Shown: piece by piece, positions 39,815-49,246 of the stretch | Numbering within the stretch: the first letter of the stretch is position 1 | Layout: each line of letters begins with the position of its first letter | Assembly (NCBI RefSeq): GCF_015223195.1 | Contig: NZ_JADFUA010000008.1 | Coordinates: 1 to 64,000 of the forward strand | Source: Chitinilyticum piscinae | GTDB taxonomy: Bacteria > Pseudomonadota > Gammaproteobacteria > Burkholderiales > Chitinibacteraceae | Reading direction: 5' to 3' | Length of the DNA stretch: 64,000 nt | Position numbers and translations under genes: made by a program | Notes under the pieces: generated by a model | Told to the model about the DNA's origin: nothing | Database searches by the model: none | What the model saw: the letters and a program-made list of their open reading frames with translations, nothing else

Positions 39815-41026
39815 ATGACCAGCAAACCGATCTACCTCGACTACTCCGCCACCACGCCGGTTGATCCCCGCGTGGCCAGCAAGATGATCCCCTACCTCAC
39901 CGAGCTGTTCGGCAACCCGGCCAGCCGCTCCCACCCTTATGGCTGGGAAGCCGAAGCCGCCGTGGAAGAAGCCCGCGAGCAGGTTGCCGCGCTGGTGAAC
40001 TGTGATCCGAAGGAAATCGTCTGGACCAGCGGCGCGACCGAATCGAACAATCTCGCGCTGAAAGGTGCTGCCCACTTCTACCAGACCAAGGGCAAACATC
40101 TGATCACGGTGAAGACCGAGCACAAGGCGATTCTGGACACGATGCGCGAGCTGGAGCGTGAAGGCTTCGAGGTCACTTACCTCGATGTGCTGGAAAACGG
40201 CCTGATCGATAGCAAAGCACTGGAAGCGGCGATCCGCCCCGATACCATCCTGATCTCGGTGATGTTCGTGAACAACGAAATCGGCGTCATCCAGGACATC
40301 GAAGGGATCGGCGAGCTGTGCCGCAGCAAGGGAATCCTGTTCCATGTCGATGCGGCACAGGCCACCGGCAAGGTGAAGATTGACCTGAATGCGCTGAAAG
40401 TTGACCTGATGAGCTTCTCCGCGCACAAAACCTACGGCCCGAAAGGGATTGGCGCACTGTACATCCGCCGCAAACCGCGTGTACGCCTGGAAGCCCAGAT
40501 GCACGGCGGTGGCCATGAGCGCGGCTTCCGTTCCGGCACACTGGCCACGCACCAGATCGTCGGCATGGGTGAGGCCTTCCGTATTGCCCGCGAGGACATG
40601 GACACCGAGAACGTCCGCATCGGCGCACTGCGTGACCGCCTGTGGAACGGCCTGAAGGAAATCGAGGAAGTTCACCTGAATGGTGACATGACCCAGCGTG
40701 TGCCGCATAACCTGAATGTGAGCTTTAATTACGTGGAAGGCGAGTCGCTGATCATGGCGCTGAAGGATCTGGCCGTCTCCAGTGGCTCGGCCTGTACCTC
40801 GGCCTCGCTCGAGCCGTCCTACGTGCTGCGCGCACTGGGCCGCTCCGACGAACTGGCACACTCCTCGATCCGTTTCACCATCGGCCGCTTTACTTCTGAG
40901 GAAGACATCGACCGCACCATCGAATTGTGCAAGGCCAAGATCGGCAAGCTGCGCGAACTGTCGCCGCTGTGGGACATGTACAAGGAAGGCATCGACATTT
41001 CCACCATCGAGTGGGCCGCCCACTAA
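39815..41026 (+). CDS. iscS: Cysteine desulfurase IscS
   Basis: A 403-residue PLP enzyme, the length of E. coli IscS (404). The PLP lysine is in [17 protein letters not shown], and the sulfur-carrying Cys is in [20 protein letters not shown]. It strips sulfur from cysteine and passes it to IscU and other acceptors. The ATG at 39815 matches the family start ([16 protein letters not shown]); a TTG at 39800 in the track-length frame would add five residues. Confidence 0.96.
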   Translation: MTSKPIYLDYSATTPVDPRVASKMIPYLTELFGNPASRSHPYGWEAEAAVEEAREQVAALVNCDPKEIVWTSGATESNNLALKGAAHFYQTKGKHLITVKTEHKAILDTMRELEREGFEVTYLDVLENGLIDSKALEAAIRPDTILISVMFVNNEIGVIQDIEGIGELCRSKGILFHVDAAQATGKVKIDLNALKVDLMSFSAHKTYGPKGIGALYIRRKPRVRLEAQMHGGGHERGFRSGTLATHQIVGMGEAFRIAREDMDTENVRIGALRDRLWNGLKEIEEVHLNGDMTQRVPHNLNVSFNYVEGESLIMALKDLAVSSGSACTSASLEPSYVLRALGRSDELAHSSIRFTIGRFTSEEDIDRTIELCKAKIGKLRELSPLWDMYKEGIDISTIEWAAH

Positions 41027-41130
41027 ATTTGATCCGGCTCGCAGCGCCCTGCGGCGTTGCGTTGCCGCTTGCTTACAGCAGTAAACTGCGCGACACCGCG
41101 CCTTGCAGGACACCGCGACCCGGCCAAATT
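41026..41130. repeat. 105-bp folded palindrome between iscS and iscU
   Basis: Two arms of about 35 bases pair imperfectly, starting with AATTTGATCCGGCTCGCAGC on the left and ending with the near-complement CGCGACCCGGCCAAATT on the right. In the middle a small TTAC/GTAA hairpin gives a multi-stem fold. The ends are AATTT/AAATT, and the left end touches the iscS stop codon. It looks like a REP/MITE-type repeat or an RNA processing structure; no second copy is visible in this window. iscU's Shine-Dalgarno lies 35 bases downstream. Confidence 0.65.
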
Positions 41131-41177
41131 ACCCGGATGTGCGCGATCAATGCGGATAGAACTTGGAGGTACACAAA

Positions 41178-41558
41178 ATGGCATACAGCGAACAGGTCCT
41201 CGACCACTACGAAAACCCGCGCAACGTCGGCGCCTTTGACAAGGGCGATGACACGGTTGGCACCGGCATGGTCGGCGCGCCGGCCTGTGGCGACGTGATG
41301 AAGCTGCAGATCAAGGTCGGTGAAGATGGCGTGATCCAGGACGCGAAATTCAAGACCTACGGTTGCGGCTCGGCAATTGCCTCAAGCTCGCTGGTTACCG
41401 AGTGGGTGAAGGGCAAGACGCTGGACGAAGCACTGGCCATCAAGAACACCGCGATTGCCGAAGAGCTGGCTCTGCCTCCAGTGAAGATCCACTGTTCGAT
41501 TCTTGCCGAAGATGCCATCAAGGCAGCAGTAGAAGACTACAAGAAGAAGCACGGCTAA
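41178..41558 (+). CDS. iscU: Fe-S cluster scaffold protein IscU
   Basis: A 126-residue scaffold on which IscS sulfur and iron form clusters. The cluster ligands Cys37, Asp39, Cys63 and Cys106 are present, with the HscA-recognition motif LPPVKIHCS (residues 99-107). GGAGG sits 8 bases before the ATG at 41178. It starts after the palindromic iscS-iscU spacer, so its expression may differ from iscS. Confidence 0.96.
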   Translation: MAYSEQVLDHYENPRNVGAFDKGDDTVGTGMVGAPACGDVMKLQIKVGEDGVIQDAKFKTYGCGSAIASSSLVTEWVKGKTLDEALAIKNTAIAEELALPPVKIHCSILAEDAIKAAVEDYKKKHG

Positions 41559-41565
41559 TTGAAGG

Positions 41566-41622
41566 TATATACCTGCGGCCGAGATATTTAAAAGCCCGCA
41601 GGTGGTTACACATAAAGGTATA
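41566..41622. repeat. Imperfect inverted repeat in the iscU-iscA gap
   Basis: CCTGCGG (41573) and CCGCAGG (41596) form a 7-bp stem with a 17-nt AT-rich loop. Two GGTATA motifs (41564, 41618) flank it. No T run follows. It may be part of the recurrent intergenic TATACC family. Confidence 0.4.
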
Positions 41623-41625
41623 GCA

Positions 41626-41949
41626 ATGGCACTCACTCTGAGCGAAAGCGCCGCCAAACACGTCGCCAACTTTCTCGCCAAGCGCGGCAAGGGATTGGGC
41701 GTGCGGCTGGCCGTCAAGACCGCCGGCTGCTCGGGCATGTCCTACAAGCTGGAGTTCGTTGATGAACAGGCCGAGAACGACCTGGTGTTCGAGAGCTTCG
41801 GCGTGAAGATTTTCACCGATGCCAAAAGCCTCCCCTACATCGACGGCACCGAGCTGGACTACACCAAGGAAGGCCTCAACGAGGGCTTCAAGTTCAACAA
41901 TCCGAACGTGAAGAACGAGTGCGGCTGCGGCGAAAGCTTCCACGTCTGA
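41626..41949 (+). CDS. iscA: Iron-sulfur cluster carrier IscA
   Basis: A 107-residue A-type carrier. The three conserved cysteines are Cys35 (TAGCSGMSY), Cys99 and Cys101 (ECGCGES). It receives clusters from IscU and delivers them to apo-proteins. The ATG at 41626 matches the family start MALTLSE. It is followed by a strong stem-loop before hscB. Confidence 0.95.
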   Translation: MALTLSESAAKHVANFLAKRGKGLGVRLAVKTAGCSGMSYKLEFVDEQAENDLVFESFGVKIFTDAKSLPYIDGTELDYTKEGLNEGFKFNNPNVKNECGCGESFHV

Positions 41950-41966
41950 TCGGCAATACCCACTGA

Positions 41967-42022
41967 CACCACAGCCGGATCGGGCGCCAATGTGCCCCGT
42001 CCGGACTGTGGTGAATGTTTTT
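41967..42022 (+). terminator. Large stem-loop (attenuator-like) between iscA and hscB
   Basis: Arms CACCACAGCCGGATCGGG and CCCCGTCCGGACTGTGGTG pair over about 17 bp with one bulge and an 8-10-nt loop. The sequence AATGTTTTT follows, so the T run is set back by four bases. It could partly terminate transcription inside the operon, lowering hscB-hscA-fdx relative to iscRSUA, or protect the upstream mRNA 3' end. Confidence 0.55.
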
Positions 42023-42036
42023 GAACAGGCCCTGCC

Positions 42037-42567
42037 ATGCAGTTTGATTTCAACCAGACGTATTTCTCGCTATTCGGTATCGAGCCACGCTTTGCGCTGA
42101 ATACCCCCGAACTTGACCGCCGCTACCGTGAGTTGCAGGCACAATGGCATCCGGATCGCTACGCCAGCGAAGATGACAGCGCCCGCCGGCTGTCGCTGCA
42201 AGCCTCGACCTTCGTCAATGAAGGCTGGCAGACACTGAAGAGTCCGCTGGCACGCGGCCGCTACCTGCTGCGCCTGAACGGGGTGGATACGCAGGAAGAC
42301 ACCAATACCGCTATGCCGATGGATTTCCTGATGCAGCAAATGGAATGGCGCGAGGCGATTGCCTCTGCCCGTGCCAGCCGCCATCTTGATCAGCTCGAAC
42401 GCCTCAATAGCGAATTGCGCGAGGAAATTGCTGCACTGGAGGGACTACTCGGCGGTCAACTGGATGCGGCGCAGTGGGATGCAGCCAGTACCTCCGTGCG
42501 CAAATTGCGCTTCCTGGAAAAGCTCGACCAGGAAATCGGCGACGCGATCGAAGCCGTGATGTTTTAA
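42037..42567 (+). CDS. hscB: Fe-S cluster co-chaperone HscB
   Basis: A 176-residue J-type co-chaperone. The N-terminal J domain contains HPD at residues 38-40 (AQWHPDRYASEDD). The C-terminal three-helix domain (from about residue 85) binds IscU. It stimulates the HscA ATPase and presents IscU to it. hscA follows after 152 bp. Confidence 0.95.
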   Translation: MQFDFNQTYFSLFGIEPRFALNTPELDRRYRELQAQWHPDRYASEDDSARRLSLQASTFVNEGWQTLKSPLARGRYLLRLNGVDTQEDTNTAMPMDFLMQQMEWREAIASARASRHLDQLERLNSELREEIAALEGLLGGQLDAAQWDAASTSVRKLRFLEKLDQEIGDAIEAVMF

Positions 42568-42719
42568 GCACGAGAATATCATTGACCCCCAGATTCCAGC
42601 CCTGAGTCACGGAGATACCGACCAGAGCATCAAGCTCAAGGTCTTATGGATAAAAGCCTCCGGAAATATACCCGTGACTGACGATTAGAATCTGAGCCAA
42701 GCACACAGGACGACAGCCA

Positions 42720-44576
42720 ATGGCTTTGCTGCAAATCTCCGAACCCGGACTCTCCGCCGCCCCACACCAGCACCGGCTGGCCGTCGGTATTGATCTGGGC
42801 ACTACCAATTCCCTCGTCGCCTCTGTCAAAAGCGGCAGCGCCAGCTGCCTGCGCGACGAAGACGGCAAGAGCCTGCTGCCCAGCGTCGTCCACTATGGTC
42901 GCGATGGCGAAATTCTGGTCGGCCGCAGTGCCCAGACGCGCCAGAACGATGATCCCGCCAATACCATTGTCTCGGTCAAGCGCTTTATGGGACGCGGACT
43001 GGTCGACATCGGCGAACTGGCCACGCCGTACCGCTTCGTCGACGAACCGGGCATGCTCAAGCTCGTGACCCGTGCCGGTGTAAAAAGCCCGGTCGAAGTC
43101 TCGGCGGACATTCTGAAAACCCTCAAGACCCGGGCCGAGGCCAGCCTTGGCGGCGAACTGGTCGGCGCGGTCATCACCGTTCCGGCCTATTTCGACGACG
43201 CGCAGCGCCAAGCCACCAAGGATGCAGCCAGGCTTGCCGGGCTGAACGTCCTGCGCTTGCTGAATGAACCGACGGCGGCGGCCATTGCCTACGGACTGGA
43301 TAATGGCGCCGAAGGCACTTTCGTGGTCTACGACCTGGGCGGCGGCACCTTTGACGTATCGGTGCTGGAACTATCGCGCGGCGTATTTGAAGTGCGCGCC
43401 ACCTCGGGCGATGCTCAGCTGGGCGGCGACGATTTCGATCACCGCCTGTATTGCTGGGTGCTGGAGCAAGCCGGCCTGATGACCCCCTCGGCACAGGATC
43501 AGCGGCTGCTGCTAACCCGTGCCCGCGAAGCCAAGGAAGCACTCACCGAACACGACAGCACGCGCATTACTGCCGTCCTCTCCGACGGCCAGGTCATCGA
43601 TCAGGAACTGACTGCCCACGACTTCCAGCAACTCACCGCACATCTGGTGCAAAAGACACTGCTGCCGGTAAAGAAGGCACTGCGTGATGCCAAGCTCACT
43701 GCGGCTGACATCAAGGGCGTGGTGCTGGTCGGCGGAGCAACCCGCATGCCGCACGTGCGGCGCGCCGTGGCCGAGCTGTTTGGCCAGGAACCGCTAACCA
43801 ACCTCGACCCCGACAAGGTTGTCGCGCTGGGTGCAGCGATGCAGGCCAATGTGCTGGCCGGCAACAAGGGTGATGATGACTGGTTGCTGCTGGACGTGAT
43901 TCCCTTATCCCTGGGTCTGGAAACCATGGGCGGGCTGGTAGAAAAGGTCATCCCGCGCAATTCGACCATTCCGACGGCTCGCGCGCAGGAATTCACAACC
44001 TTCAAGGATGGCCAGACCGCGATGGCCATCCATGTTCTGCAGGGTGAACGCGAACTGGTCGCCGATTGTCGCAGCCTCGCACGTTTCGAGCTGCGTGGCA
44101 TTCCGGCCATGGTGGCCGGGGCAGCCCGCATCCGGGTTACCTTCCAGGTTGATGCCGACGGTCTGCTAAGCGTGGCGGCACGGGAAATGTCGACCGGAGT
44201 CGAAGCCAGCATTACTGTGAAACCTTCCTATGGGTTGGCGGACAATGACATCGCGCGCATGCTGCAGGATTCAATGGCACATGCCCAGGACGACATGCAG
44301 GCGCGCAAGCTTGGCGAAGCACGCGTGGAAGCCGAAAGCCTGCTCAATGCCCTGGACGTGGCGCTGACCAGTGATGGCGACCTGATCAGCGCCGAGGAAC
44401 AATCCGCGATCCGCACCAGCATGGACAACCTGCGTCATTTGAGCGCGCAGGACAATGCCGACGCGATACGTATCGCTGCCGAGGCACTGAATCAGGCCAG
44501 CAGCGACTTTGCTGCCCGCAGGATGGACGCCGCAGTGCGGCGTGGTCTGGCCGGCCAGAACATTGCCGAACTCTAA
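42720..44576 (+). CDS. hscA: Hsp70-type chaperone HscA
   Basis: A 618-residue DnaK relative. The ATPase domain carries [15 protein letters not shown] and [16 protein letters not shown], the linker region follows [13 protein letters not shown], and the substrate domain recognises the LPPVK motif of IscU. It drives release of clusters from IscU. It is followed 14 bases later by fdx. The 42568-42719 gap holds a TATACCC motif at 42667 but no gene. Confidence 0.96.
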   Translation: MALLQISEPGLSAAPHQHRLAVGIDLGTTNSLVASVKSGSASCLRDEDGKSLLPSVVHYGRDGEILVGRSAQTRQNDDPANTIVSVKRFMGRGLVDIGELATPYRFVDEPGMLKLVTRAGVKSPVEVSADILKTLKTRAEASLGGELVGAVITVPAYFDDAQRQATKDAARLAGLNVLRLLNEPTAAAIAYGLDNGAEGTFVVYDLGGGTFDVSVLELSRGVFEVRATSGDAQLGGDDFDHRLYCWVLEQAGLMTPSAQDQRLLLTRAREAKEALTEHDSTRITAVLSDGQVIDQELTAHDFQQLTAHLVQKTLLPVKKALRDAKLTAADIKGVVLVGGATRMPHVRRAVAELFGQEPLTNLDPDKVVALGAAMQANVLAGNKGDDDWLLLDVIPLSLGLETMGGLVEKVIPRNSTIPTARAQEFTTFKDGQTAMAIHVLQGERELVADCRSLARFELRGIPAMVAGAARIRVTFQVDADGLLSVAAREMSTGVEASITVKPSYGLADNDIARMLQDSMAHAQDDMQARKLGEARVEAESLLNALDVALTSDGDLISAEEQSAIRTSMDNLRHLSAQDNADAIRIAAEALNQASSDFAARRMDAAVRRGLAGQNIAEL

Positions 44577-44590
44577 TCAGGACAACCTAC

Positions 44591-44929
44591 ATGACCCAGA
44601 TCGTAGTTCTCCCACACGCCGCGCTGTGCCCCGAAGGTGCGGTCATTGACGCAGAACCGGGCACCACCATCTGCGATGCCCTGCTCGCCAACGATATTGA
44701 AATCGAGCACGCCTGCGAAAAATCCTGTGCCTGCACCACCTGCCATGTACTGGTGCGTGAAGGGCTCTCCAGCCTGAATGAAGCCGATGAGCTGGAGGAA
44801 GACCAGCTCGACAAAGCCTGGGGACTAGAAGCCTGCTCGCGCTTATCCTGTCAGGCCGTCGTGGCCGACACTGATCTGGTGGTCGAGTTGCCGAAATACA
44901 CCATCAACCATGCGCGTGAGCACCACTAA
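44591..44929 (+). CDS. fdx: ISC-type [2Fe-2S] ferredoxin
   Basis: A 112-residue ferredoxin. The cluster ligands are Cys42, Cys48, Cys51 (ACEKSCACTTC) and Cys87 (LSCQAVV). It supplies electrons for cluster assembly on IscU. It is 14 bases after hscA and 65 bases before iscX. Confidence 0.95.
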   Translation: MTQIVVLPHAALCPEGAVIDAEPGTTICDALLANDIEIEHACEKSCACTTCHVLVREGLSSLNEADELEEDQLDKAWGLEACSRLSCQAVVADTDLVVELPKYTINHAREHH

Positions 44930-44994
44930 ACAGGTATACGCAGCAAGACATTGATAATACTTGGTTATAGCTAGATACCCACTGGAGACGAGTC

Positions 44995-45189
44995 ATGAAA
45001 TGGACAGACAGCCGCGATATCGCCATCGAATTGGCCGAGAAATTTCCGGAGATCGACCCCAAAACCGTGCGTTTTACCGATCTGATGCAGTGGGTGCTCG
45101 AACTTGATGGCTTCAGCGATGACCCTAAACATTGCGGCGAGAAAATCCTCGAGGCCATTCAGCTGGCATGGATGGACGAAGCTGAGTAA
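44995..45189 (+). CDS. iscX: Fe-S assembly protein IscX
   Basis: A 64-residue acidic protein (WTDSRDIAIELAEKFPEIDP, DPKTVRFTDLMQWVLELDGF). It binds IscS and iron and acts as a regulator of the desulfurase. It is the last isc gene. A GATACCC motif and the Shine-Dalgarno GGAGACG lie just upstream. Confidence 0.95.
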   Translation: MKWTDSRDIAIELAEKFPEIDPKTVRFTDLMQWVLELDGFSDDPKHCGEKILEAIQLAWMDEAE

Positions 45190-45250
45190 TTGCCCTTAAA
45201 CTGCTGCAACTATCCATTAGCAACTGATAATGCAGCAGAAAAGGTGATTC

Positions 45251-46249
45251 ATGGCTTCGCCGCGCATCGCATCCTCCCCGGATCCATCCAGCATCTCTGC
45301 ACTGGCGCGGCTGCTCGGCCTGCGCAAGCTGCTGGGACAGATGCTCGACAACCCTCACGGCTTTGGCGAAACACTCCCGCAGCTGATCCGTCAATGCGTT
45401 TACAGCATTCAGGAAGCCTGCCGCGAAAATCCCGATCTGGCCATTGCCAGTATTCTGCTGTGTCAGGAGGGGGACTACCCGAGCCGTCACGCCTGCAATG
45501 TGGCGGTGCTGGTGGAGCAGGTGCTAAAGGCATTGGGCTGGCGTGATGACGAGCGGATGCCCATCGTTGCCGCCGCGCTGACGATGAATATCGCCATGCA
45601 TCAATTGCAGAAAGATCTGGCGCAGCAAAGCACACCACTTAGCGAGGCGCAGCGCCAGTTGATCCAGCTGCACCCTGCCAACGGTCGTGATCTGCTGCGC
45701 GAACTGGGTGTCGCCGATGCGGCCTGGCTGGAGTGCGTGCTGCAACACCATGAAGCTCCGGATGGCTCGGGGTATCCACAGCAGCTCAGTGGTGATGAAC
45801 TGCTCTTCGAAGCCCGTCTCATCGGACTTGCGGATCGTTATTGTGCAATGCTGTCCAAGAATGCCTGGCGACGCGGTCAGCAGACTGATGTCGCTCTGCT
45901 GTCGGCTTTGGGCAGCTCCCTGCAGTCGGTAGATGGCAAGCTGGGGCGGATATTTTCCCAGACGCTGGGTCCCTATCCGCCAGGCGCACTGGTGCGACTG
46001 GTAAACGGCGAAATCTGCATGGTTCAAAGTGCCGGACGCACTCTGGAAACCCCCTTGCTGATCCAGCTGTTCACCGCCGAAGGAAGTGCAGCAAGCACGC
46101 TGCGCCTGCGGGACAGCTACGAGCTGGAATTCAGCATCCAGGAAGTAATCGACCTGCAGGGAGCCCCCGGACCGATCAGTCTGACGCGGGTCTGGGGTCC
46201 TGATGCCCACTTGCCCACAGCGACCAGTACGGAAAGCGCCCCAGCCTGA
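45251..46249 (+). CDS. HD-GYP-like protein with degenerate HD site
   Basis: A 332-residue protein whose middle resembles an HD-GYP phosphodiesterase: conserved His80 (RHACNVAVLVE), His141 (QLHPANG), and HHEAPDGSGYP at 166-176. The metal-binding HD dyad and GK that should follow as AALLHDIGK are replaced by AALTMNIAM (residues 107-116). Without HD the di-metal centre cannot form, so c-di-GMP hydrolysis is unlikely; a binding or regulatory role is inferred. The N-terminus is a short helical region and the C-terminus a small beta-rich domain (PPGALVRLVNGEICMVQSAG). It starts 61 bases after iscX and may be co-transcribed with the isc operon. Confidence 0.8.
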   Translation: MASPRIASSPDPSSISALARLLGLRKLLGQMLDNPHGFGETLPQLIRQCVYSIQEACRENPDLAIASILLCQEGDYPSRHACNVAVLVEQVLKALGWRDDERMPIVAAALTMNIAMHQLQKDLAQQSTPLSEAQRQLIQLHPANGRDLLRELGVADAAWLECVLQHHEAPDGSGYPQQLSGDELLFEARLIGLADRYCAMLSKNAWRRGQQTDVALLSALGSSLQSVDGKLGRIFSQTLGPYPPGALVRLVNGEICMVQSAGRTLETPLLIQLFTAEGSAASTLRLRDSYELEFSIQEVIDLQGAPGPISLTRVWGPDAHLPTATSTESAPA

Positions 46250-46259
46250 GCTTCGCGGC

Positions 46260-46712
46260 TTACCAGAGCGTATCCTGCCCGGCGCCGGCCTGACGTTTCT
46301 CGCGCATCTGCTGGTGCATGGCGCGTCGCTCTGCTTGCGTCACCACGCCGTTATGATCGGCATCGGCGCGATCAAACATCTGTTCGGCATGTTTGAGGGC
46401 CTCGGCACGCGTCAGATCGCCCTTTGGCATCATCTTGCCCTGCCCGCGCGGCCCGCTCGCCATATGTTTGCCCGCACGCGGGCATTGTTCGCGCATACTG
46501 TCTCGCCAGGTCTGGCGCTCGGCCTGAGTCACCACCCCGTTATGATCCTTGTCCATCAAGTCAAAATGTTCGCCAGCCCGTTTCAGTGCATCCGCGCGAC
46601 TGACATCACCCTGCATCTGTTTTTGCGGACAGGCAGGCGTCGCGGCGGGCGCGGCAGCCAAGGCGGAGAGGGAAACACTGGCAGCTATCGCTGCGATGAT
46701 CAGCTTGTTCAT
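46260..46712 (-). CDS. Exported EF-hand protein
   Basis: A 150-residue periplasmic protein. The signal peptide LIIAAIAASVSLSALAAA is cleaved near residue 20. Two EF-hands follow, with calcium-loop sequences DKDHNGVVTQAE (about 54-65) and DADHNGVVTQAE (about 117-128), both with intact acidic positions. The two halves are near duplicates, suggesting internal duplication. No enzymatic domain is present, so a calcium buffer or sensor role is inferred. It ends 10 bases from the convergent HD-GYP-like gene. Confidence 0.85.
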   Translation of the reverse strand: MNKLIIAAIAASVSLSALAAAPAATPACPQKQMQGDVSRADALKRAGEHFDLMDKDHNGVVTQAERQTWRDSMREQCPRAGKHMASGPRGQGKMMPKGDLTRAEALKHAEQMFDRADADHNGVVTQAERRAMHQQMREKRQAGAGQDTLW

Positions 46713-46841
46713 GGTCTTGCTCCTGGAATATGAAAATGTATCCAGCCGGCCGGCATGAGCGATTAACGCGGCATGCTGCTACCCCGTTGACAGCACTTGC
46801 GCTATGCTCGCCGCCTTTGTGACTTTTCACGGAGTAAACTC

Positions 46842-47153
46842 ATGAGCAACTTTGCCGAGAATCTCGCCAGCCTGCCAGCTATCGATCACCTGGATGCACT
46901 GGAACTGTTGCACGGCGATACCGTTCAGGCCCGCATGGAAAACAAGCAAGGCCAGGCCGGCAGTTTGCGGGTCTACCACGCGCTGTATCAGGAATTCGGT
47001 TGCATCAATGCAGTAGCTGCCGACAAGGGCTTGCGTCTGTATGCGGAGCACACCGAGGATGCGCGAGCCAACCCGGGCAAGCACCCGAACATTGATCGCC
47101 TGTTCGCCGTGGATGCTGCACAACCTTTTGCGGTACGCCTGATCGCAAAATAG
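46842..47153 (+). CDS. DUF2322 family protein
   Basis: A 103-residue soluble protein of the DUF2322 family of unknown function (FAENLASLPAIDHLDALELL, GSLRVYHALYQEFGCIN). GGAG lies 8 bases before the ATG at 46842; an in-frame ATG at 46797 adds 15 residues unlike the family. It may form a small operon with the membrane protein downstream. Confidence 0.8.
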   Translation: MSNFAENLASLPAIDHLDALELLHGDTVQARMENKQGQAGSLRVYHALYQEFGCINAVAADKGLRLYAEHTEDARANPGKHPNIDRLFAVDAAQPFAVRLIAK

Positions 47154-47222
47154 CAAGATGCGACAAACCGGCGCCGCCCGGACACGCCATGCTGAATGCA
47201 TGTTCGTTCCTGAAGGGAAATC

Positions 47223-47564
47223 ATGACTGCACCCGGCTTTTTTGTGGATGTCGTGCTGCCGGCCTGCGTCAGCACGGCCCTCGGTGGTTTTTTCCTGATG
47301 CTGATCCTGTCGCGCCTGCTGTATGACTATGTGGAGCGGAATTACTGCACCCTGTTCGAGCGCACACAGAGCCAGACCTGGTGGGTCGATCAGGACCAGG
47401 CAATGGCCTTTGTCGGTGATATATGGGCATTGACCCGCAGCGGACGCTACCGTCGCATCGACTCCACCGCCATCCGCCTGCTGTTCGGCATCAATGCCAT
47501 CATCGGAGCACTCACCATCAGCGCCCTGGCTGTACTGGCACTTGGATTTCTCGGTGTTATCTGA
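47223..47564 (+). CDS. Small uncharacterised membrane protein with two helices
   Basis: A 113-residue protein with one transmembrane helix near the N-terminus (LPACVSTALGGFFLMLILSR) and one at the C-terminus (INAIIGALTISALAVLALGF), flanking a cytoplasmic or periplasmic segment of about 50 residues rich in Trp and Arg. No family recognised. AAGGG is near the ATG. It lies 69 bases after the DUF2322 gene and is convergent with rhlE. Confidence 0.65.
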   Translation: MTAPGFFVDVVLPACVSTALGGFFLMLILSRLLYDYVERNYCTLFERTQSQTWWVDQDQAMAFVGDIWALTRSGRYRRIDSTAIRLLFGINAIIGALTISALAVLALGFLGVI

Positions 47565-47628
47565 TGCGGCATACCTAGCCGGCCATCACGCCACAGCCGA
47601 TATCAATTGCCCGATTAGCCACCATACC

Positions 47629-47663
47629 CATCAAAAAGCCGCGCAATGCGCGGCATTTTGATG
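47629..47663. terminator. Bidirectional terminator between the small membrane protein and rhlE
   Basis: A 16-bp inverted repeat with one mismatch (CATCAAAAAGCCGCGC / GCGCGGCATTTTGATG) and a 3-nt loop carries A/T runs on both flanks. A CATACCC motif lies directly upstream at 47623. Confidence 0.9.
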
Positions 47664-47690
47664 CCCCAGCCAATGCCGGGAAATACTAAG

Positions 47691-49088
47691 CTACTCGCCC
47701 TGTGGTAGTGGCGGGCGCGGCGGCAGAAAGAGCGCGGCGATCTGCTTCTGCGGGCGCTTGGGAAGCGGGGGCAGATTGCTCGGGAATACCACACCGGCCA
47801 GTGGATCAGCATCACGTTCGCGGCGCGGCGCACGTTCGGGTACGCCCTCTCGGCGCTGGCCATCACGCTCGCGACTACTGCCGCGCTCACCGCGTGCGCC
47901 CCGCTCTCCACGCTCTTCGCGGCGGGGGGAATACAGTGGCTCGGTACCCGGCGAGAAGCCCGGCACCGGAATCAACGCCAGCTCTTTCTTGATCAGTTTC
48001 TTGATCTGGTCGAAGGCCTTTTCTTCTTCCGGAGCGACCAGCGAAATCGCCACACCGGTTGCGCCGGCACGACCGGTACGGCCAATACGGTGCACGTAGT
48101 CTTCCGGGTTGTTCGGCAACTCGAAATTCACCACGAAAGGCAGATCGGAAATGTCCAGTCCACGCGCGGCCACATCGGTCGCCACCAGCACTTTGACTCG
48201 GCCTTCCTTGAAACCGGCCAGTGTTTCCATGCGTGCACGCTGGTCGCGATCGCCGTGAATAGCCTCAACGGCAAAGCCGTCGCGCTTGAGATCACGTGAA
48301 AGCTGGTCAGCATTCTGCTTGGTGCGGGTAAAGACGATCACCTGCGCCATGTCGTGCAGGCGGATCAGATGGGCCAGCAGCGCCCGCTTGCGGCCGGTTT
48401 CGACCGGATGCAATTCCTGCTTCACCGATTCATTGGTGGAGTTCTGGCGCTCGACCTGCACGAGCTGCGGCGACTTCATGAAGTCATCGGCAAGCTTCTT
48501 GATTTCCGGGGCGAAGGTCGCCGAGAACAGCAGGGTCTGTTTGCGAGCCCTGCACAGATTGAAAATGCGGCGGATATCGAGAATAAAGCCCATGTCCAGC
48601 ATGCGGTCAGCTTCATCCAGCACCAGAATCTCGACTTGCGAGAGATTCACGGTTTTCTGTTCGATGTGGTCGAGCAGTCGCCCCGGTGTTGCGACAAGAA
48701 TCTCAACACCGCTGCGCAGCGCCGGAATCTGCCCCTTGATGTCGACACCGCCATAAACCACGTGATTGCGCAGATTGCTGTACTTGGCGTACTGGGTGAC
48801 GCTGTCATGCACCTGATCAGCCAGCTCGCGGGTCGGCGTGAGCACCAGCGCACGGATCGGGTGCTTGGCCGGTGAAACACTGGTGCTGGCGTGGCGCAGC
48901 AATCGCTGCAGGATGGGCAGGGTAAACGCGGCTGTTTTGCCGGTGCCGGTCTGGGCAGCTCCGAGCACGTCCTGCCCTGCCAGCACCACGGGAATGGCTG
49001 CAGCCTGGATCGGTGTCGGATTCTCGTATCCCTGTTCGCTCACGGCCTTGAGCAGTTCCGGCGCCAGGCCGAGCGCTGCGAATGTCAT
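47691..49088 (-). CDS. rhlE: DEAD-box ATP-dependent RNA helicase RhlE
   Basis: A 465-residue DEAD-box helicase. Motifs in order: Q motif GYENPTPIQAAAIP, Walker A AQTGTGKTAAF, DEAD (VLDEADRMLDMGF), SAT (LLFSATFAPEI), VATDVAARGLDISDL and HRIGRTGRAG. The C-terminal 90 residues are a basic, Arg/Gly/Glu-rich tail (ERGERGARGERGSSRERD) that probably binds RNA. RhlE remodels RNA in ribosome assembly and RNA decay. It is a single gene. Confidence 0.93.
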   Translation of the reverse strand: MTFAALGLAPELLKAVSEQGYENPTPIQAAAIPVVLAGQDVLGAAQTGTGKTAAFTLPILQRLLRHASTSVSPAKHPIRALVLTPTRELADQVHDSVTQYAKYSNLRNHVVYGGVDIKGQIPALRSGVEILVATPGRLLDHIEQKTVNLSQVEILVLDEADRMLDMGFILDIRRIFNLCRARKQTLLFSATFAPEIKKLADDFMKSPQLVQVERQNSTNESVKQELHPVETGRKRALLAHLIRLHDMAQVIVFTRTKQNADQLSRDLKRDGFAVEAIHGDRDQRARMETLAGFKEGRVKVLVATDVAARGLDISDLPFVVNFELPNNPEDYVHRIGRTGRAGATGVAISLVAPEEEKAFDQIKKLIKKELALIPVPGFSPGTEPLYSPRREERGERGARGERGSSRERDGQRREGVPERAPRRERDADPLAGVVFPSNLPPLPKRPQKQIAALFLPPRPPLPQGE

Positions 49089-49246
49089 CCTGCGGTCACT
49101 CCAGTGTGCAAAAAATAAGCACTTGATTTTACACGAAGCGCCCTCCCCTGCCTACCTTACAATATGGGGCGCCACGACACAGAAAGCCATAGCCTCGGCA
49201 AGGAATAGCCTCTACACTGACGGCCATTCAACCTAAGGAGAGCGCC

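Noticed and set aside
39677-41113. 478-residue ORF antisense to iscS
   Set aside because: It is a shadow of iscS: high GC third positions keep the opposite frame open. Its sequence has no family resemblance.
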